55,915 bases of DNA. Origin: Gammaproteobacteria bacterium. GTDB lineage: Bacteria; Pseudomonadota; Gammaproteobacteria; Enterobacterales; Kangiellaceae. Positions 1 through 7,639 of this stretch are shown here, one piece after another. The stretch spans positions 1-55,915 of the forward strand of contig JABXHQ010000073.1 of NCBI GenBank assembly GCA_013373545.1, read 5' to 3'. Under the pieces are notes generated by a model that saw only the letters and a list, made by a program, of their open reading frames with translations, did no database searches and had not been told where the DNA came from. Positions within the stretch are counted from its first letter, which is position 1, and each line of letters opens with the position of its first letter. The translations under genes and the position numbers were made by a program.

Positions 1-26
1 ACTCTATCCAGCTGAGCTACGGGCGC
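1..26 (-). tRNA. tRNA-Arg, 5' part only (gene runs off the window start)
   Basis: Read on the minus strand, the first 26 bases give an acceptor stem GCGCCCG, then TA, then the D-stem/D-loop GCTCAGCTGGATAGAG. This is the hallmark 5' half of a gammaproteobacterial tRNA-Arg. The anticodon lies outside the window, so the isoacceptor cannot be named. A good promoter sits directly upstream. Confidence 0.85.
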
Positions 27-38
27 GTGTGGGAAGCA

Positions 39-67
39 AATTTAGCGAAAAGCATTTGAATTCTCAA
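39..67 (-). promoter_or_regulatory. Sigma70 promoter of the tRNA gene
   Basis: On the minus strand, -35 TTGAGA (62-67) and -10 TAAATT (39-44) are separated by exactly 17 bases. The -10 ends 12 bases before the first base of the tRNA. Position and spacing fit a tRNA promoter. The rest of the gap up to base 242 shows nothing else recognisable. Confidence 0.6.
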
Positions 68-242
68 GTAAAATTTCGGAAAACAACGGAATAGTTCGAA
101 TTTGCGGCGATAATCTATCCAAATCGTGCAAAAAAACGGCGTTCTGAGCTTTTGGGTCAACACTTTAATTGCGGTGGGTTTGCAAGCCGTACTCAGTTAA
201 ACTACGTCATAGTTAATTACCCACTTCACAAATTGACCGCTT

Positions 243-1127
243 ATGATTGCATTGCCTTATATTGAACCGGTTTTTCGTCCACCCAGTGAGTGGAAGTCGC
301 TGATTTTGCAGGTTACTAACGGATGCTCTTGGAACCGCTGTACTTTCTGCGATATGTACACCCAGCCGCAAAAGAAATTTAAGCCCAAGCCGCTCGCGGA
401 AATTGAGCGCGAACTGGCGACTGTGGCGCAAGTTAAGCCGGATGTTCGACGGGTATTTTTGGCCGATGGTGACGCCATGGTTTTGTCATTTCGGCGCTTG
501 GTTGAGATTTTAACCGCGATAAAATCGGCGCTGCCGCAAGTTACTCGAGTTTCCAGCTATTGTTTGCCACGTAATTTACTGAATAAATCGGAAGCGGAGT
601 TACAGCAATTACGCGAGCTGGGTTTATCGCTAGTGTATGTTGGCTGTGAGTCAGGTGATGATCAAGTGCTGCAAGCAATCGAGAAAGGTGAAACCTATGC
701 CAGCTCTCTGGCGGCACTGACCAAGTTAAAAGCGGCTGGCGTTAAAGCATCGGTGATGATTTTAAATGGCATGGGCGGGGTGCGGTTATCGAAGCAACAC
801 GCGCTCAACTCGGCGCGGCTGATGAACGCTGCTCAGCCGGAGTATTTGTCGACCCTTGTAGTCTCTTACCCGCTCGGAGATAGTCGTGTGGTGGCCGGCT
901 TCGGTGGTGATTACCAGCTCCCCAACCAAAGTCAATTATTACAAGAAATGGCTTGGCTACTTGGGCACTTGGAACTTAACAATACTATCTTTCGCTCCGA
1001 TCATGCGTCCAATTACTTGGTGTTAAAAGGAACCTTGGGGCGCGATAAAGAGCGGCTAGTTAACCAGGTTGAACAGGCGATGGCCGGTCAGATCCATCTA
1101 CGTCAAGAATGGCAAAGGGGATTATAG
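243..1127 (+). CDS. Radical SAM protein (COG1032-like), unknown reaction
   Basis: A 294-residue protein with a radical SAM cluster motif near the N-terminus, GCSWNRCTFCDMY, with Cys at residues 28, 33 and 36. The spacing is CX4CX2C rather than the classic CX3CX2C. Downstream, residues 75-190 look like a TIM-barrel SAM-binding core (LADGDAM, VGCESGDDQVLQ, MILNGMGG). There is no B12-binding or SPASM domain. The substrate is unknown; related proteins are annotated only as radical SAM. The start has no good Shine-Dalgarno sequence. The stop lies just before the YchJ start, suggesting co-transcription. The family assignment is secure and the function is open. Confidence 0.85.
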   Translation: MIALPYIEPVFRPPSEWKSLILQVTNGCSWNRCTFCDMYTQPQKKFKPKPLAEIERELATVAQVKPDVRRVFLADGDAMVLSFRRLVEILTAIKSALPQVTRVSSYCLPRNLLNKSEAELQQLRELGLSLVYVGCESGDDQVLQAIEKGETYASSLAALTKLKAAGVKASVMILNGMGGVRLSKQHALNSARLMNAAQPEYLSTLVVSYPLGDSRVVAGFGGDYQLPNQSQLLQEMAWLLGHLELNNTIFRSDHASNYLVLKGTLGRDKERLVNQVEQAMAGQIHLRQEWQRGL

Positions 1128-1129
1128 TC

Positions 1130-1621
1130 ATGGGGGCGATGCAAAGTTGTTACTGCGATCAAAACCTGCCATTTGAGCAATGTTGTGCTCCCTTTATTCG
1201 TGGTGAGCAAAACGCGCCTTCTGCGGTTGCATTGATGCGTTCGCGCTATTCGGCTTACTGTGTCGCGGCAGGTGATTACTTGTATAACACCTATCATTCA
1301 ACGCGCCGCGCCGATTTAAGCCCTGGTTTGCTGGCGGCCACCGCTCGCGAGCAACGTTGGATCCGGTTAGAAATACAATCAACCCAAGCGGTCGCTGCCG
1401 ACTCTGCGGAAGTTGAGTTCAAAGCTTTTCAGCTCGAGGGGGACTATTTATTGTGCTTACACGAACGCTCAACCTTTTATCGTGAGGATGGGCAGTGGCG
1501 TTATCATTCAGGTGTTATTTACCAGCAAGACGCTGTTCCCGTTAAAATCGGACGTAATGATGCCTGCCCATGTCACAGCGGGAAAAAGTATAAACGTTGT
1601 TGCGCCGGCGCAAAAACCTGA
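1130..1621 (+). CDS. ychJ: YchJ family protein with two SEC-C-type zinc motifs
   Basis: About 163 residues. The N-terminus has a Cys-rich motif (CYCDQNLPFEQCC) followed by the family segment PSAVALMRSRYSAY. The C-terminus has a classic SEC-C motif (NDACPCHSGKKYKRCC). Such motifs bind zinc, as at the SecA tail, and the middle has the NTF2-like fold of the YchJ/UPF0225 family. The cellular role is not established. I chose the ATG at 1130 because AGGGG lies about 9 bases upstream; an in-frame ATG at 1109 would overlap the previous gene and ATG 1139 is also possible. It lies directly behind the radical SAM gene, probably in one transcript. Confidence 0.85.
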   Translation: MGAMQSCYCDQNLPFEQCCAPFIRGEQNAPSAVALMRSRYSAYCVAAGDYLYNTYHSTRRADLSPGLLAATAREQRWIRLEIQSTQAVAADSAEVEFKAFQLEGDYLLCLHERSTFYREDGQWRYHSGVIYQQDAVPVKIGRNDACPCHSGKKYKRCCAGAKT

Positions 1622-1838
1622 AGAAAAGCGCAAACCACGGTTTTTAAGCACTTTTTTGTCTAATAATTGTCCTGTATGAAAGTTGTGCAACTAAAAGATT
1701 TTTAACGGCTTTTTTTTAGAGCTGGTCATCTTTTTCGATTTAATATCTCAAAAAGATCAAAAAAATGAACCAGGTCACATTTTTATCTTACAACTGTGCT
1801 AAATAGTCTTTTGAGCCCAAGATGTATGGTAGCGGGGC

Positions 1839-2231
1839 ATGACGCATTTATCGAAAGTATTAACACGGTTGACACCAGCGCAGTATTTGCCCAGCAAAGG
1901 CAACTGTACTCAAGTCGATCTTGCATGGTCAGTGTCGCTGAACGTTGCGCTTTGGATAAAGGTCGAATCGATTAATATTCAGCAAGTGTCTTTGTATCTG
2001 ACCTATCTTGATAGTCGTGGGATGCAAACCTTATTAATTGATCAACAAATTCAAGATCGTCAAAGTGAATTGTTATTCTCTAATTTGGTCAAAGTACCCA
2101 TTAGAGGTCCAATTAGCCAAGTGACCTTGGAATTGCGCTATCAAGAGGCGGGTTTTACGTTTTCACTCGATGAAATTTTTGTCCGAGTGGTTGAGCCCCC
2201 GAAGGATCCAAGGCTGAGTAAGACCGGTTAA
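1839..2231 (+). CDS. Small protein of unknown function, paralogue A
   Basis: 130 residues, no signal peptide or membrane segment, mixed beta-rich composition. I do not recognise the family. It is a diverged paralogue of the protein encoded at 2427-2849. Shared blocks are AWSVSLNVAL versus PWSVALNVLC, and LLFSNLVKVPIRGPISQVTL versus VLFSNLVQLPARGKVKDL. The pair reads as a beta-sandwich-like fold of about 110 residues. It sits alone between ychJ and paralogue B, and the 200-base gaps on both sides are AT-rich with no clear hairpin. A GGGG run lies almost against the ATG, so the start is less certain than the frame. Confidence 0.65.
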   Translation: MTHLSKVLTRLTPAQYLPSKGNCTQVDLAWSVSLNVALWIKVESINIQQVSLYLTYLDSRGMQTLLIDQQIQDRQSELLFSNLVKVPIRGPISQVTLELRYQEAGFTFSLDEIFVRVVEPPKDPRLSKTG

Positions 2232-2426
2232 TAGCCGTAATTATTCACAATCGCAAAGCAGCGTGATTGATTTTTATCTCATTTTGTAACACCATAGCGG
2301 CGTTTATTTGAGCGAAAAATAGCCAGTTAGACAACTAGCCATGTGTCGAGTGAAACAGGGCAGTAAAAAAAATAAAAAATTCAGCCAAACAAAAATAATA
2401 ACGGCTGGTATCAGTAAGAGCGACGA

Positions 2427-2849
2427 GTGAGAAGCGAAATGGAGCAGTTGGAGATTAACAGCGGGTATACGCATACCCTGTATTTAGACGCCGAAAAATA
2501 TATACCGAAACCTTTTGCCAATAGTGAATTACCTTGGTCAGTTGCATTAAATGTGCTGTGCAGTTTGCAGTTGAGTGACTACATTGACGGGACTATTGCA
2601 CTATTTATGGAGTACGAGGATATTCGTGGTAAGCACCGCTTACCCATCGACTTTCATCAATTAGAGTTTGAATCGACCGTGCTCTTCTCAAACTTAGTTC
2701 AATTGCCAGCGCGCGGCAAAGTTAAAGATCTTTGTTTGAAAGTGGCCGGTATTCCGCAAGGCATTGAAGTGGATGTTGAAGTGTTGCATTTACAGTTAGA
2801 GCAATCACGTAGCTTTATTGATAGTCAGCCGGCACGTAAAGTCATCTAA
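2427..2849 (+). CDS. Small protein of unknown function, paralogue B
   Basis: 140 residues, cytoplasmic by appearance, with no recognised domain. The sequence around WSVALNVLCSLQLSDY and VLFSNLVQLPARGKV repeats the core of the protein at 1839-2231, so the two genes are a tandem duplication followed by divergence. The GTG at 2427 has AAGAG six bases upstream; an ATG at 2439 in the same frame is an alternative start. The gene ends about 90 bases before the trp promoter. Nothing in the sequence ties it to tryptophan synthesis beyond position. Confidence 0.65.
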   Translation: MRSEMEQLEINSGYTHTLYLDAEKYIPKPFANSELPWSVALNVLCSLQLSDYIDGTIALFMEYEDIRGKHRLPIDFHQLEFESTVLFSNLVQLPARGKVKDLCLKVAGIPQGIEVDVEVLHLQLEQSRSFIDSQPARKVI

Positions 2850-2937
2850 GAAATTGACTATACAACTGCGCTAGACGATCAGGTGATTGGGCGACTTGAG
2901 ATATAACTAATAATTTGGTGAATATTCAAATTTTTGG

Positions 2938-2966
2938 TTGACGCAGCACCACAGTTTAATTATTCT
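2938..2966 (+). promoter_or_regulatory. Promoter of the aroF-trp operon
   Basis: -35 TTGACG (2938-2943), 17-base spacer, -10 TATTCT (2961-2966), giving a start near 2973 and a leader of about 425 bases before aroF. I looked for a TrpR-type palindrome overlapping the promoter and saw none, so control may rest mainly on the two attenuators downstream. Confidence 0.55.
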
Positions 2967-3047
2967 CGACCCAACTAAAGACAAAGTTTGGCCGCGAAGT
3001 GTTCGTGTGTCGATTTAAAAAGTACCTTTACTAATTAGGAATTAAAC

Positions 3048-3104
3048 ATGAATCAAGGCGTTTTCGCATTCGTTTGGCAAGTACGTTGGTGGCATAACAC
3101 CTAA
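3048..3104 (+). CDS. trpL: trp leader peptide 1
   Basis: An 18-codon open frame with AGGA seven bases upstream of its ATG encodes MNQGVFAFVWQVRWWHNT. It has three Trp codons, two of them adjacent at 3087-3092, and ends at TAA 3102-3104. The frame is the sensor of a classic trp attenuator. A ribosome stalled on the Trp pair leaves base 3104 onwards free, whereas one that reaches the stop codon covers it. The peptide also contains two Phe codons ahead of the Trp codons, whose relevance is unknown. Confidence 0.88.
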   Translation: MNQGVFAFVWQVRWWHNT

Positions 3105-3160
3105 CGGGCTTTGCTGCGTGTGTCGCGCTTGATTGAATAACATCATTGCAAAAAGCCCGT
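3104..3160 (+). promoter_or_regulatory. Antiterminator option of attenuator 1
   Basis: ACGGGCTTT at 3104-3112, overlapping the leader stop codon, is perfectly complementary to AAAGCCCGT at 3152-3160, the left arm of the terminator. Pairing of the two would prevent the terminator. Its left arm starts about 12 bases after the Trp-Trp codons, the position expected for exposure by a stalled ribosome. Confidence 0.8.
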
Positions 3161-3180
3161 ATAAAACGGGCTTTTTTTTT
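3151..3180 (+). terminator. Attenuator terminator 1 of the trp leader
   Basis: AAAAGCCCGT (3151-3160), five-base loop, ACGGGCTTTT (3166-3175), then a continuous T run. A ten-pair stem with a strong GC core and a T tract makes a typical intrinsic terminator. It lies only 47 bases after leader peptide 1 and 30 bases before leader peptide 2. Confidence 0.9.
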
Positions 3181-3209
3181 ACTTAATTTTTATCGCTAGA
3201 ACTTTGAAC

Positions 3210-3296
3210 ATGAATAAATTAAATACATTACAACAACAGATTAACGCTTTGACTGCATGGTGGTGGTGGATGTCCGCTCGGCTGTCATGCGGGTGA
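3210..3296 (+). CDS. trp leader peptide 2
   Basis: A second leader frame of 28 codons, ATG 3210 to TGA 3294-3296, with four consecutive Trp codons at 3258-3269 in the context TAWWWWMSARLSCG. No strong Shine-Dalgarno sequence precedes it, so its translation rate may be low. It starts 30 bases after terminator 1 and is followed by its own antiterminator and terminator. The two leaders do not resemble each other outside the Trp codons, so a recent simple duplication is not evident. Confidence 0.87.
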   Translation: MNKLNTLQQQINALTAWWWWMSARLSCG

Positions 3297-3335
3297 TAGC
3301 CGTGCTGTAACGAGAGAATGCTTGAAAAGCCCGCA
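3279..3335 (+). promoter_or_regulatory. Alternative pairings of attenuator 2
   Basis: TGCGGGT (3288-3294), at the leader stop codon, can pair with GCCCGCA (3329-3335), the left arm of terminator 2, forming an antiterminator. In competition, CGGCTGTCA (3279-3287) can pair with TGATAGCCG (3294-3302), a nine-pair hairpin with one G-T pair that holds TGCGGG in its loop. This mutually exclusive layout matches a 1:2 / 2:3 / 3:4 attenuator. Confidence 0.75.
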
Positions 3336-3353
3336 ATTTGCGGGCTTTTTTTT
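3325..3353 (+). terminator. Attenuator terminator 2 of the trp leader
   Basis: AAAAGCCCGCA (3325-3335), three-base loop, TGCGGGCTTTT (3339-3349) and a run of eight T. It ends about 45 bases before the aroF start codon. Its arms share the AAAAGCCCG core with terminator 1, but the stem is one pair longer and the loop different. Confidence 0.9.
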
Positions 3354-3397
3354 GGTTTTGAAAAATTAACTTTTAAATTTAACGTTGGAGAAAACAA

Positions 3398-4429
3398 ATG
3401 ATTATTGTACTGAAAGCTGAAGCAACCAAACACGATGCCGATGAGATTCTTGCCAAGATCGAAGCGGCAGGATTAAAACCCTTATACATGCCCGGCACCG
3501 AACGAACGGTATTGGGTGCGCTCGGTGACGAGCGTGTTTTGCAAGGGTTAAATATTACCGCTCATCCGATGGTTGATGATGTAAAGCCGATTTTGTCGAA
3601 CTACAAATTAGTCAGTCGAGAGCTATACCCAGCAGACTCTGTGGTTCACATTGGCAACGTTCCTTTTGGCGGCGAGCACTTCTCGGTAATTGGTGGACCA
3701 TGTGCGGTTGAAGGTATCGACAGTTTCCGCGCTTCTGCCACTGCTGCTGTTAACGGTGGAGCGGTGGCACTGCGCGGCGGAGCATTTAAACCGCGTACCA
3801 GTCCTTATAGCTTTCAAGGTGGTGGTGCTGAAGCACTGAAAGTGATGCAACAAGTTAGTCGTGAGTTAGGTGTACCCGCGGTGACCGAAGTGATGGATAC
3901 CGCCGATGTTGATTTAATTTGCCAACACGTTGATGCACTACAAATTGGTGCTCGCAACATGCAAAACTTTAATCTGCTTAAAGCGGTGGGGCGTACTGAA
4001 ACGCCTATTATTTTAAAGCGCGGTATTTCCGCAACGATTGAAGAAACGTTACTCGCGGCTGAGTACATCGTTAATGCCGGTAATCCGAACGTGATTTTAT
4101 GCGAGCGCGGAATTCGAACCTTTGAAACCGCCACGCGCAACACTTTAGATCTGAATGCCGTTGCCTTTATGAAACGCAAATCACATCTTCCGGTAATTGT
4201 GGATCCATCGCATGGTACTGGTATCCGTGAATTAGTTGGGCCGCTAGCAAAAGCCGCGGTAGCCGTCGGTGCCGATGGCGTCATAATTGAAGTTCATCAT
4301 GAGCCGAAAGAAGCGTTATCCGATGGACAGCAATCGCTGTATCCGGAACAGTTTGCTCGGTTAATGGATGAGCTTGATGCTTTTGTTCGAGCTGCTGGCC
4401 GCAAACCGACGCTGCGTAAAGCTGCCTAA
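3398..4429 (+). CDS. aroF: 3-deoxy-7-phosphoheptulonate (DAHP) synthase with N-terminal ferredoxin-like regulatory domain
   Basis: 343 residues. It condenses phosphoenolpyruvate and erythrose 4-phosphate in the first step of the shikimate pathway. Residues 1-75 form the ferredoxin-like regulatory domain of the Thermotoga-type (AroA-I-beta) enzymes. The catalytic barrel follows, with GGPCAVEG (metal-binding Cys), RGGAFKPRTSPYSFQG, LKRGISAT and PSHGTG. This type differs from the enteric AroF/G/H enzymes. In Thermotoga the N-terminal domain binds Tyr or Phe. GGAG precedes the ATG. As first gene after the double trp attenuator, it is under tryptophan control together with trpE-A, a feed-forward arrangement that supplies chorismate for Trp. 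Confidence 0.92.
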   Translation: MIIVLKAEATKHDADEILAKIEAAGLKPLYMPGTERTVLGALGDERVLQGLNITAHPMVDDVKPILSNYKLVSRELYPADSVVHIGNVPFGGEHFSVIGGPCAVEGIDSFRASATAAVNGGAVALRGGAFKPRTSPYSFQGGGAEALKVMQQVSRELGVPAVTEVMDTADVDLICQHVDALQIGARNMQNFNLLKAVGRTETPIILKRGISATIEETLLAAEYIVNAGNPNVILCERGIRTFETATRNTLDLNAVAFMKRKSHLPVIVDPSHGTGIRELVGPLAKAAVAVGADGVIIEVHHEPKEALSDGQQSLYPEQFARLMDELDAFVRAAGRKPTLRKAA

Positions 4430-4450
4430 AGCGGTTAAGGACGTAAGGTT

Positions 4451-6040
4451 ATGTCATTGATCACATTATCTAAGTCGCTTGAATCAAACGCTGATGTTAG
4501 TGACATTTTTCAATGCTTGGCGCAGTCGTTTGATTCACCCGTTGGGCTGTTAGAAACGGCGAGTATCAGTACAAAAGAGCACACTAATAGCGTGATTATG
4601 TTGTCCGCAGCGATGCGAATTCGCTGCTTTGGGCAACAGGTGACGATCGATGCCTTAAATGCTAATGGGCGCCAAGCTCTTGGTATTCTAAGTGAATCTT
4701 TTACTGCGACTTTGCGCGAGGACAGTCGTTTAGTCATAGAGCAGTCGCACGAGGAGCTACTGAGTCAAGTTGAAGAGGACGCGAAACTCAGTGCGCCATC
4801 GGTTTTTGACATACTGCGTAAAGTGTTGGCTTTTTGCCGCTGCGACCATCATGACGATAAAACGACGCAGTTAATTGGTACTTTTAGTTTTGATTGTTAT
4901 CAATTATTTGAAAGCTTACCCGAACCGACTTCGGAGCAAGTGTTTCCGGATTACGAGTTTTTCTTGGCAGATACTTTGGTCATTATTGATCATATTAATT
5001 TCAGCCAACGGCTAGTGGTTAAAGTGCTACCCGGCAGCGCGCAGGAGTCAATTAAAAACGATTATCAAAACCGCATTCAATTTATTCAATCGAAGTTGTC
5101 AGAAAGCGCTAGTAAGCAATCGACTGTGGCTGATTCTCCAGGACTCGAAAAATTACCACAACCTCGAGTGAATATTAGTGCCAATGCATACGAACAATGG
5201 GTAGAGCGTGCGAAACAACATATTATTGCGGGCGATGTTTTTCAGTTGGTTTTGGCGCGAGATTTTCAGTTGCCTTGTCATAATGCGTTTGCTGCCTATC
5301 AAGCACTAAAGCGTTCTAATCCTAGCCCATATATGTTCTTTTTACGTACCGAAGATTACGAATTATTCGGCGCATCACCAGAAAGTGCAGTGAAGTTTAG
5401 TGCGGACGATCGGCGGCTTTCGATTTATCCAATTGCCGGAACTCGGCGGCGCGGGTTAACTGCAAAGCAAACGATTGATCATGATTTAGATGCACGCATC
5501 GAGTTAGAACTCAAAAATGATGAAAAAGAAAAAGCGGAGCATCTTATGTTGGTTGATTTGGCGCGCAACGATATTGCCCGAGTTTGTGTAACCGGTAGCC
5601 GCAGAATAGATCGTCTTTTGGAAATTGATCGTTACTCTCATGTGATGCATTTAGTATCTAAAGTCTCAGGCCACTTAAAGCCACAACTCGATGCCTTAAG
5701 CGCTTATCAAGCTTGCTTAAATATGGGAACACTTAGTGGTGCTCCTAAAGTTCGAGCAACGCAGTTGATTCGCGAAATCGAGCAGCAACATCGTGGTGTG
5801 TACGGCGGTGCCATGGGGTATTTAAATGCCCATGGTGACATGGACACGGCAATTGTGATCCGCAGTGCTCTGGTGCAACAAGGTTGTGCGACTGTCTCGG
5901 CGGGCGCGGGTATCGTTTATGATTCGAAGGCGACTCTTGAAGTATTGGAGACCGAGAATAAAGCGGCGGCAGTGTTAACGGCAATTGCGCGATCAAATAG
6001 TTTGGCCGCAGCTGTGGATCAGGAGGCGGCTCATGCATAA
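4451..6040 (+). CDS. trpE: Anthranilate synthase component I
   Basis: 529 residues, the usual size. It converts chorismate plus ammonia (from TrpG) to anthranilate. The N-terminal part carries the feedback motif GLLETAS (residues 32-38), matching the LLES tryptophan-binding segment of enteric TrpE, so Trp inhibition is likely. The C-terminal chorismate-binding domain shows PYMFFLRTEDYELFGASPE, PIAGTRRRG, DLARNDIARV, GTLSGAPKVRA and VSAGAGIVYDS. It starts 21 bases after aroF and overlaps trpG by eight bases, which favours balanced synthesis of the two subunits. Confidence 0.96.
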   Translation: MSLITLSKSLESNADVSDIFQCLAQSFDSPVGLLETASISTKEHTNSVIMLSAAMRIRCFGQQVTIDALNANGRQALGILSESFTATLREDSRLVIEQSHEELLSQVEEDAKLSAPSVFDILRKVLAFCRCDHHDDKTTQLIGTFSFDCYQLFESLPEPTSEQVFPDYEFFLADTLVIIDHINFSQRLVVKVLPGSAQESIKNDYQNRIQFIQSKLSESASKQSTVADSPGLEKLPQPRVNISANAYEQWVERAKQHIIAGDVFQLVLARDFQLPCHNAFAAYQALKRSNPSPYMFFLRTEDYELFGASPESAVKFSADDRRLSIYPIAGTRRRGLTAKQTIDHDLDARIELELKNDEKEKAEHLMLVDLARNDIARVCVTGSRRIDRLLEIDRYSHVMHLVSKVSGHLKPQLDALSAYQACLNMGTLSGAPKVRATQLIREIEQQHRGVYGGAMGYLNAHGDMDTAIVIRSALVQQGCATVSAGAGIVYDSKATLEVLETENKAAAVLTAIARSNSLAAAVDQEAAHA

Positions 6041-6620
6041 CGTGTTGTTTATCGATAACTTTGATTCGTTTTCCTATAACTTAGTAGAAGCCTTGGAACA
6101 ACTTGATTGTCAGGTAACGGTGGTGCGCAATCAGGTGGCAACGGAAACCTTACTCGAGTTAACTCAGTCACATGATTTCGTTGTGATTTCGCCAGGTCCC
6201 GGTGCGCCGGATAGTGCGGGTAACTGCTTGTCGTTTTTACAGCGAATTCGTGGTCGTATGCCAGTATTGGGTATTTGTTTAGGTCATCAACTGATTGCGC
6301 AGAGTTATGGCGGTGAAGTGATTCGAGCAGAGTTACCGGTGCATGGCAAAACATCCTATGTCGAACATAATAACTATGCTTGTTTCGCCGAATTGCCGAA
6401 CCCTTTTCCGGTCGCTCGTTACCACTCATTGGTGGTTAATATTGAGCAGACCGAACTACAAGAGATTGCTTCATTTAATGGCATAACCATGGCGATTTAT
6501 CATGCGCAAGATCAAATGCTCGGCTTTCAATTTCACCCTGAGTCAATCTTAACGACTAATGGCGGTCGTTTATTGCAACAAAGCGTTGAGCTTTTATTAC
6601 GGTCATCAAGTCAAGGATAA
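6033..6620 (+). CDS. trpG: Anthranilate synthase component II (glutamine amidotransferase)
   Basis: 195 residues. It hydrolyses glutamine and delivers ammonia to TrpE. The class I amidotransferase nucleophile is in LGICLGHQ and the His-Glu pair in FQFHPES; the oxyanion loop is VISPGPGAPDSAG. The ATG at 6033 is preceded by a perfect AGGAGG (6021-6026) and lies inside the end of trpE, so a longer reading from 5985 is not needed. Unlike in Escherichia coli, TrpG is not fused to TrpD. Protein of the same type can also serve folate synthesis (PabA), but the operon position settles its role here. Confidence 0.95.
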   Translation: MHNVLFIDNFDSFSYNLVEALEQLDCQVTVVRNQVATETLLELTQSHDFVVISPGPGAPDSAGNCLSFLQRIRGRMPVLGICLGHQLIAQSYGGEVIRAELPVHGKTSYVEHNNYACFAELPNPFPVARYHSLVVNIEQTELQEIASFNGITMAIYHAQDQMLGFQFHPESILTTNGGRLLQQSVELLLRSSSQG

Positions 6621-6625
6621 TTACT

Positions 6626-7639
6626 ATGAATCAAATCTTAGAAGCCCTCTATCAGGGCGATCATTTAAATAAGACGCAAACGGAAACTCTGGTGACCTCT
6701 ATTGTAAAAGGGGAGCTAAGTGAAATCGAAATATCGGCGTTATTAGTTGCACTAAAAATGAAAGGTGAGTCCAGTGAGGAGATTGCCGGTGCTGCCAATG
6801 CATTACGTGCCAGTGCAACGCCGTTCGCACGACCCGAAGGGAACATTGTTGATACCTGTGGTACGGGTGGTGATGGCTTAGGAACGATTAATATTTCTAC
6901 GGTGGTGGCTTTAGTGTGTGCTGAGTGCGGTGTGCCGGTTGCAAAACATGGAAATCGCTCCGTATCATCAAAAAGTGGTTCTTCTGATGTACTGCAGCGA
7001 TTTGGTTTAAAACTTGATATTACCCCTGACGTTGCGGCCCGGTGTTTGCGCGAAGAGAACTTTTGCTTTTTGTTCGCGCCGCAGTATCACCCCGGGGTAA
7101 AGCATGTGATGCCAGTGCGTACCGCATTAAAAACGCGAACCTTGTTTAACTTGATTGGTCCGTTAGCCAATCCGGCTGCTCCGAACATTCAATTAATGGG
7201 CGTTTACGATCCGAAATTATTGGCCCAGATGGCACAAGCACTAGGTAAGTTGGGATGCGAAAAAGCGATGGTGGTCAATGGCGGCGGGCTCGATGAAATA
7301 GCATTGCACTGTGATACTCAGGTTGCTTATCTCGACAATGGCCGTGTTACCGAAATGACGATTACGCCTGAGCAAGCGGGTCTTAAGCGGGTGCCGTTAG
7401 AGTCTTTGCAACTTGACGATCCTGATGAAATTGCCGCTGCTTTATTGTGCCTAATAAAGGGGATTGGAAAACCAGAACATAATGATGTTGTAGCCCTGAA
7501 TAGTGCAGCGGTTCTGTTAATGTCAGAAAAAGTATCATCGCTCAAAGAGGGCGTTGAACGCGCTAAGGAAGCGATATTGTCTGGACGCGTTGCGGAGCGA
7601 CTCGCGCGCGTAGTGGAGTTGTCTCATGGCCGCGGATAA
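6626..7639 (+). CDS. trpD: Anthranilate phosphoribosyltransferase
   Basis: 337 residues, normal length. It transfers phosphoribosyl from PRPP to anthranilate. The PRPP and anthranilate sites are visible as DTCGTGGDG, NHGNRS-type KHGNRSVSSKSGSSDVL and VVNGGGLDE. It begins five bases after the trpG stop and its last 14 bases overlap the start of trpCF, indicating translational coupling inside the operon. Confidence 0.96.
   Translation: MNQILEALYQGDHLNKTQTETLVTSIVKGELSEIEISALLVALKMKGESSEEIAGAANALRASATPFARPEGNIVDTCGTGGDGLGTINISTVVALVCAECGVPVAKHGNRSVSSKSGSSDVLQRFGLKLDITPDVAARCLREENFCFLFAPQYHPGVKHVMPVRTALKTRTLFNLIGPLANPAAPNIQLMGVYDPKLLAQMAQALGKLGCEKAMVVNGGGLDEIALHCDTQVAYLDNGRVTEMTITPEQAGLKRVPLESLQLDDPDEIAAALLCLIKGIGKPEHNDVVALNSAAVLLMSEKVSSLKEGVERAKEAILSGRVAERLARVVELSHGRG

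Noticed and set aside
1622-1838. Terminator after ychJ
   Set aside because: Short AAACC/GGTTT matches are present, but they have either a very long loop or too small a loop, so none is convincing.
2938-3047. TrpR operator at the trp promoter
   Set aside because: No palindrome resembling the CTAGTTAACTAG-type operator was found around the -35/-10 region.
3814-4284. 156-residue minus-strand frame inside aroF
   Set aside because: It lies wholly within a well-conserved DAHP synthase and resembles no protein.
5985-6032. Longer TrpG starting at 5985
   Set aside because: A perfect AGGAGG precedes ATG 6033, and the extra residues do not match TrpG.
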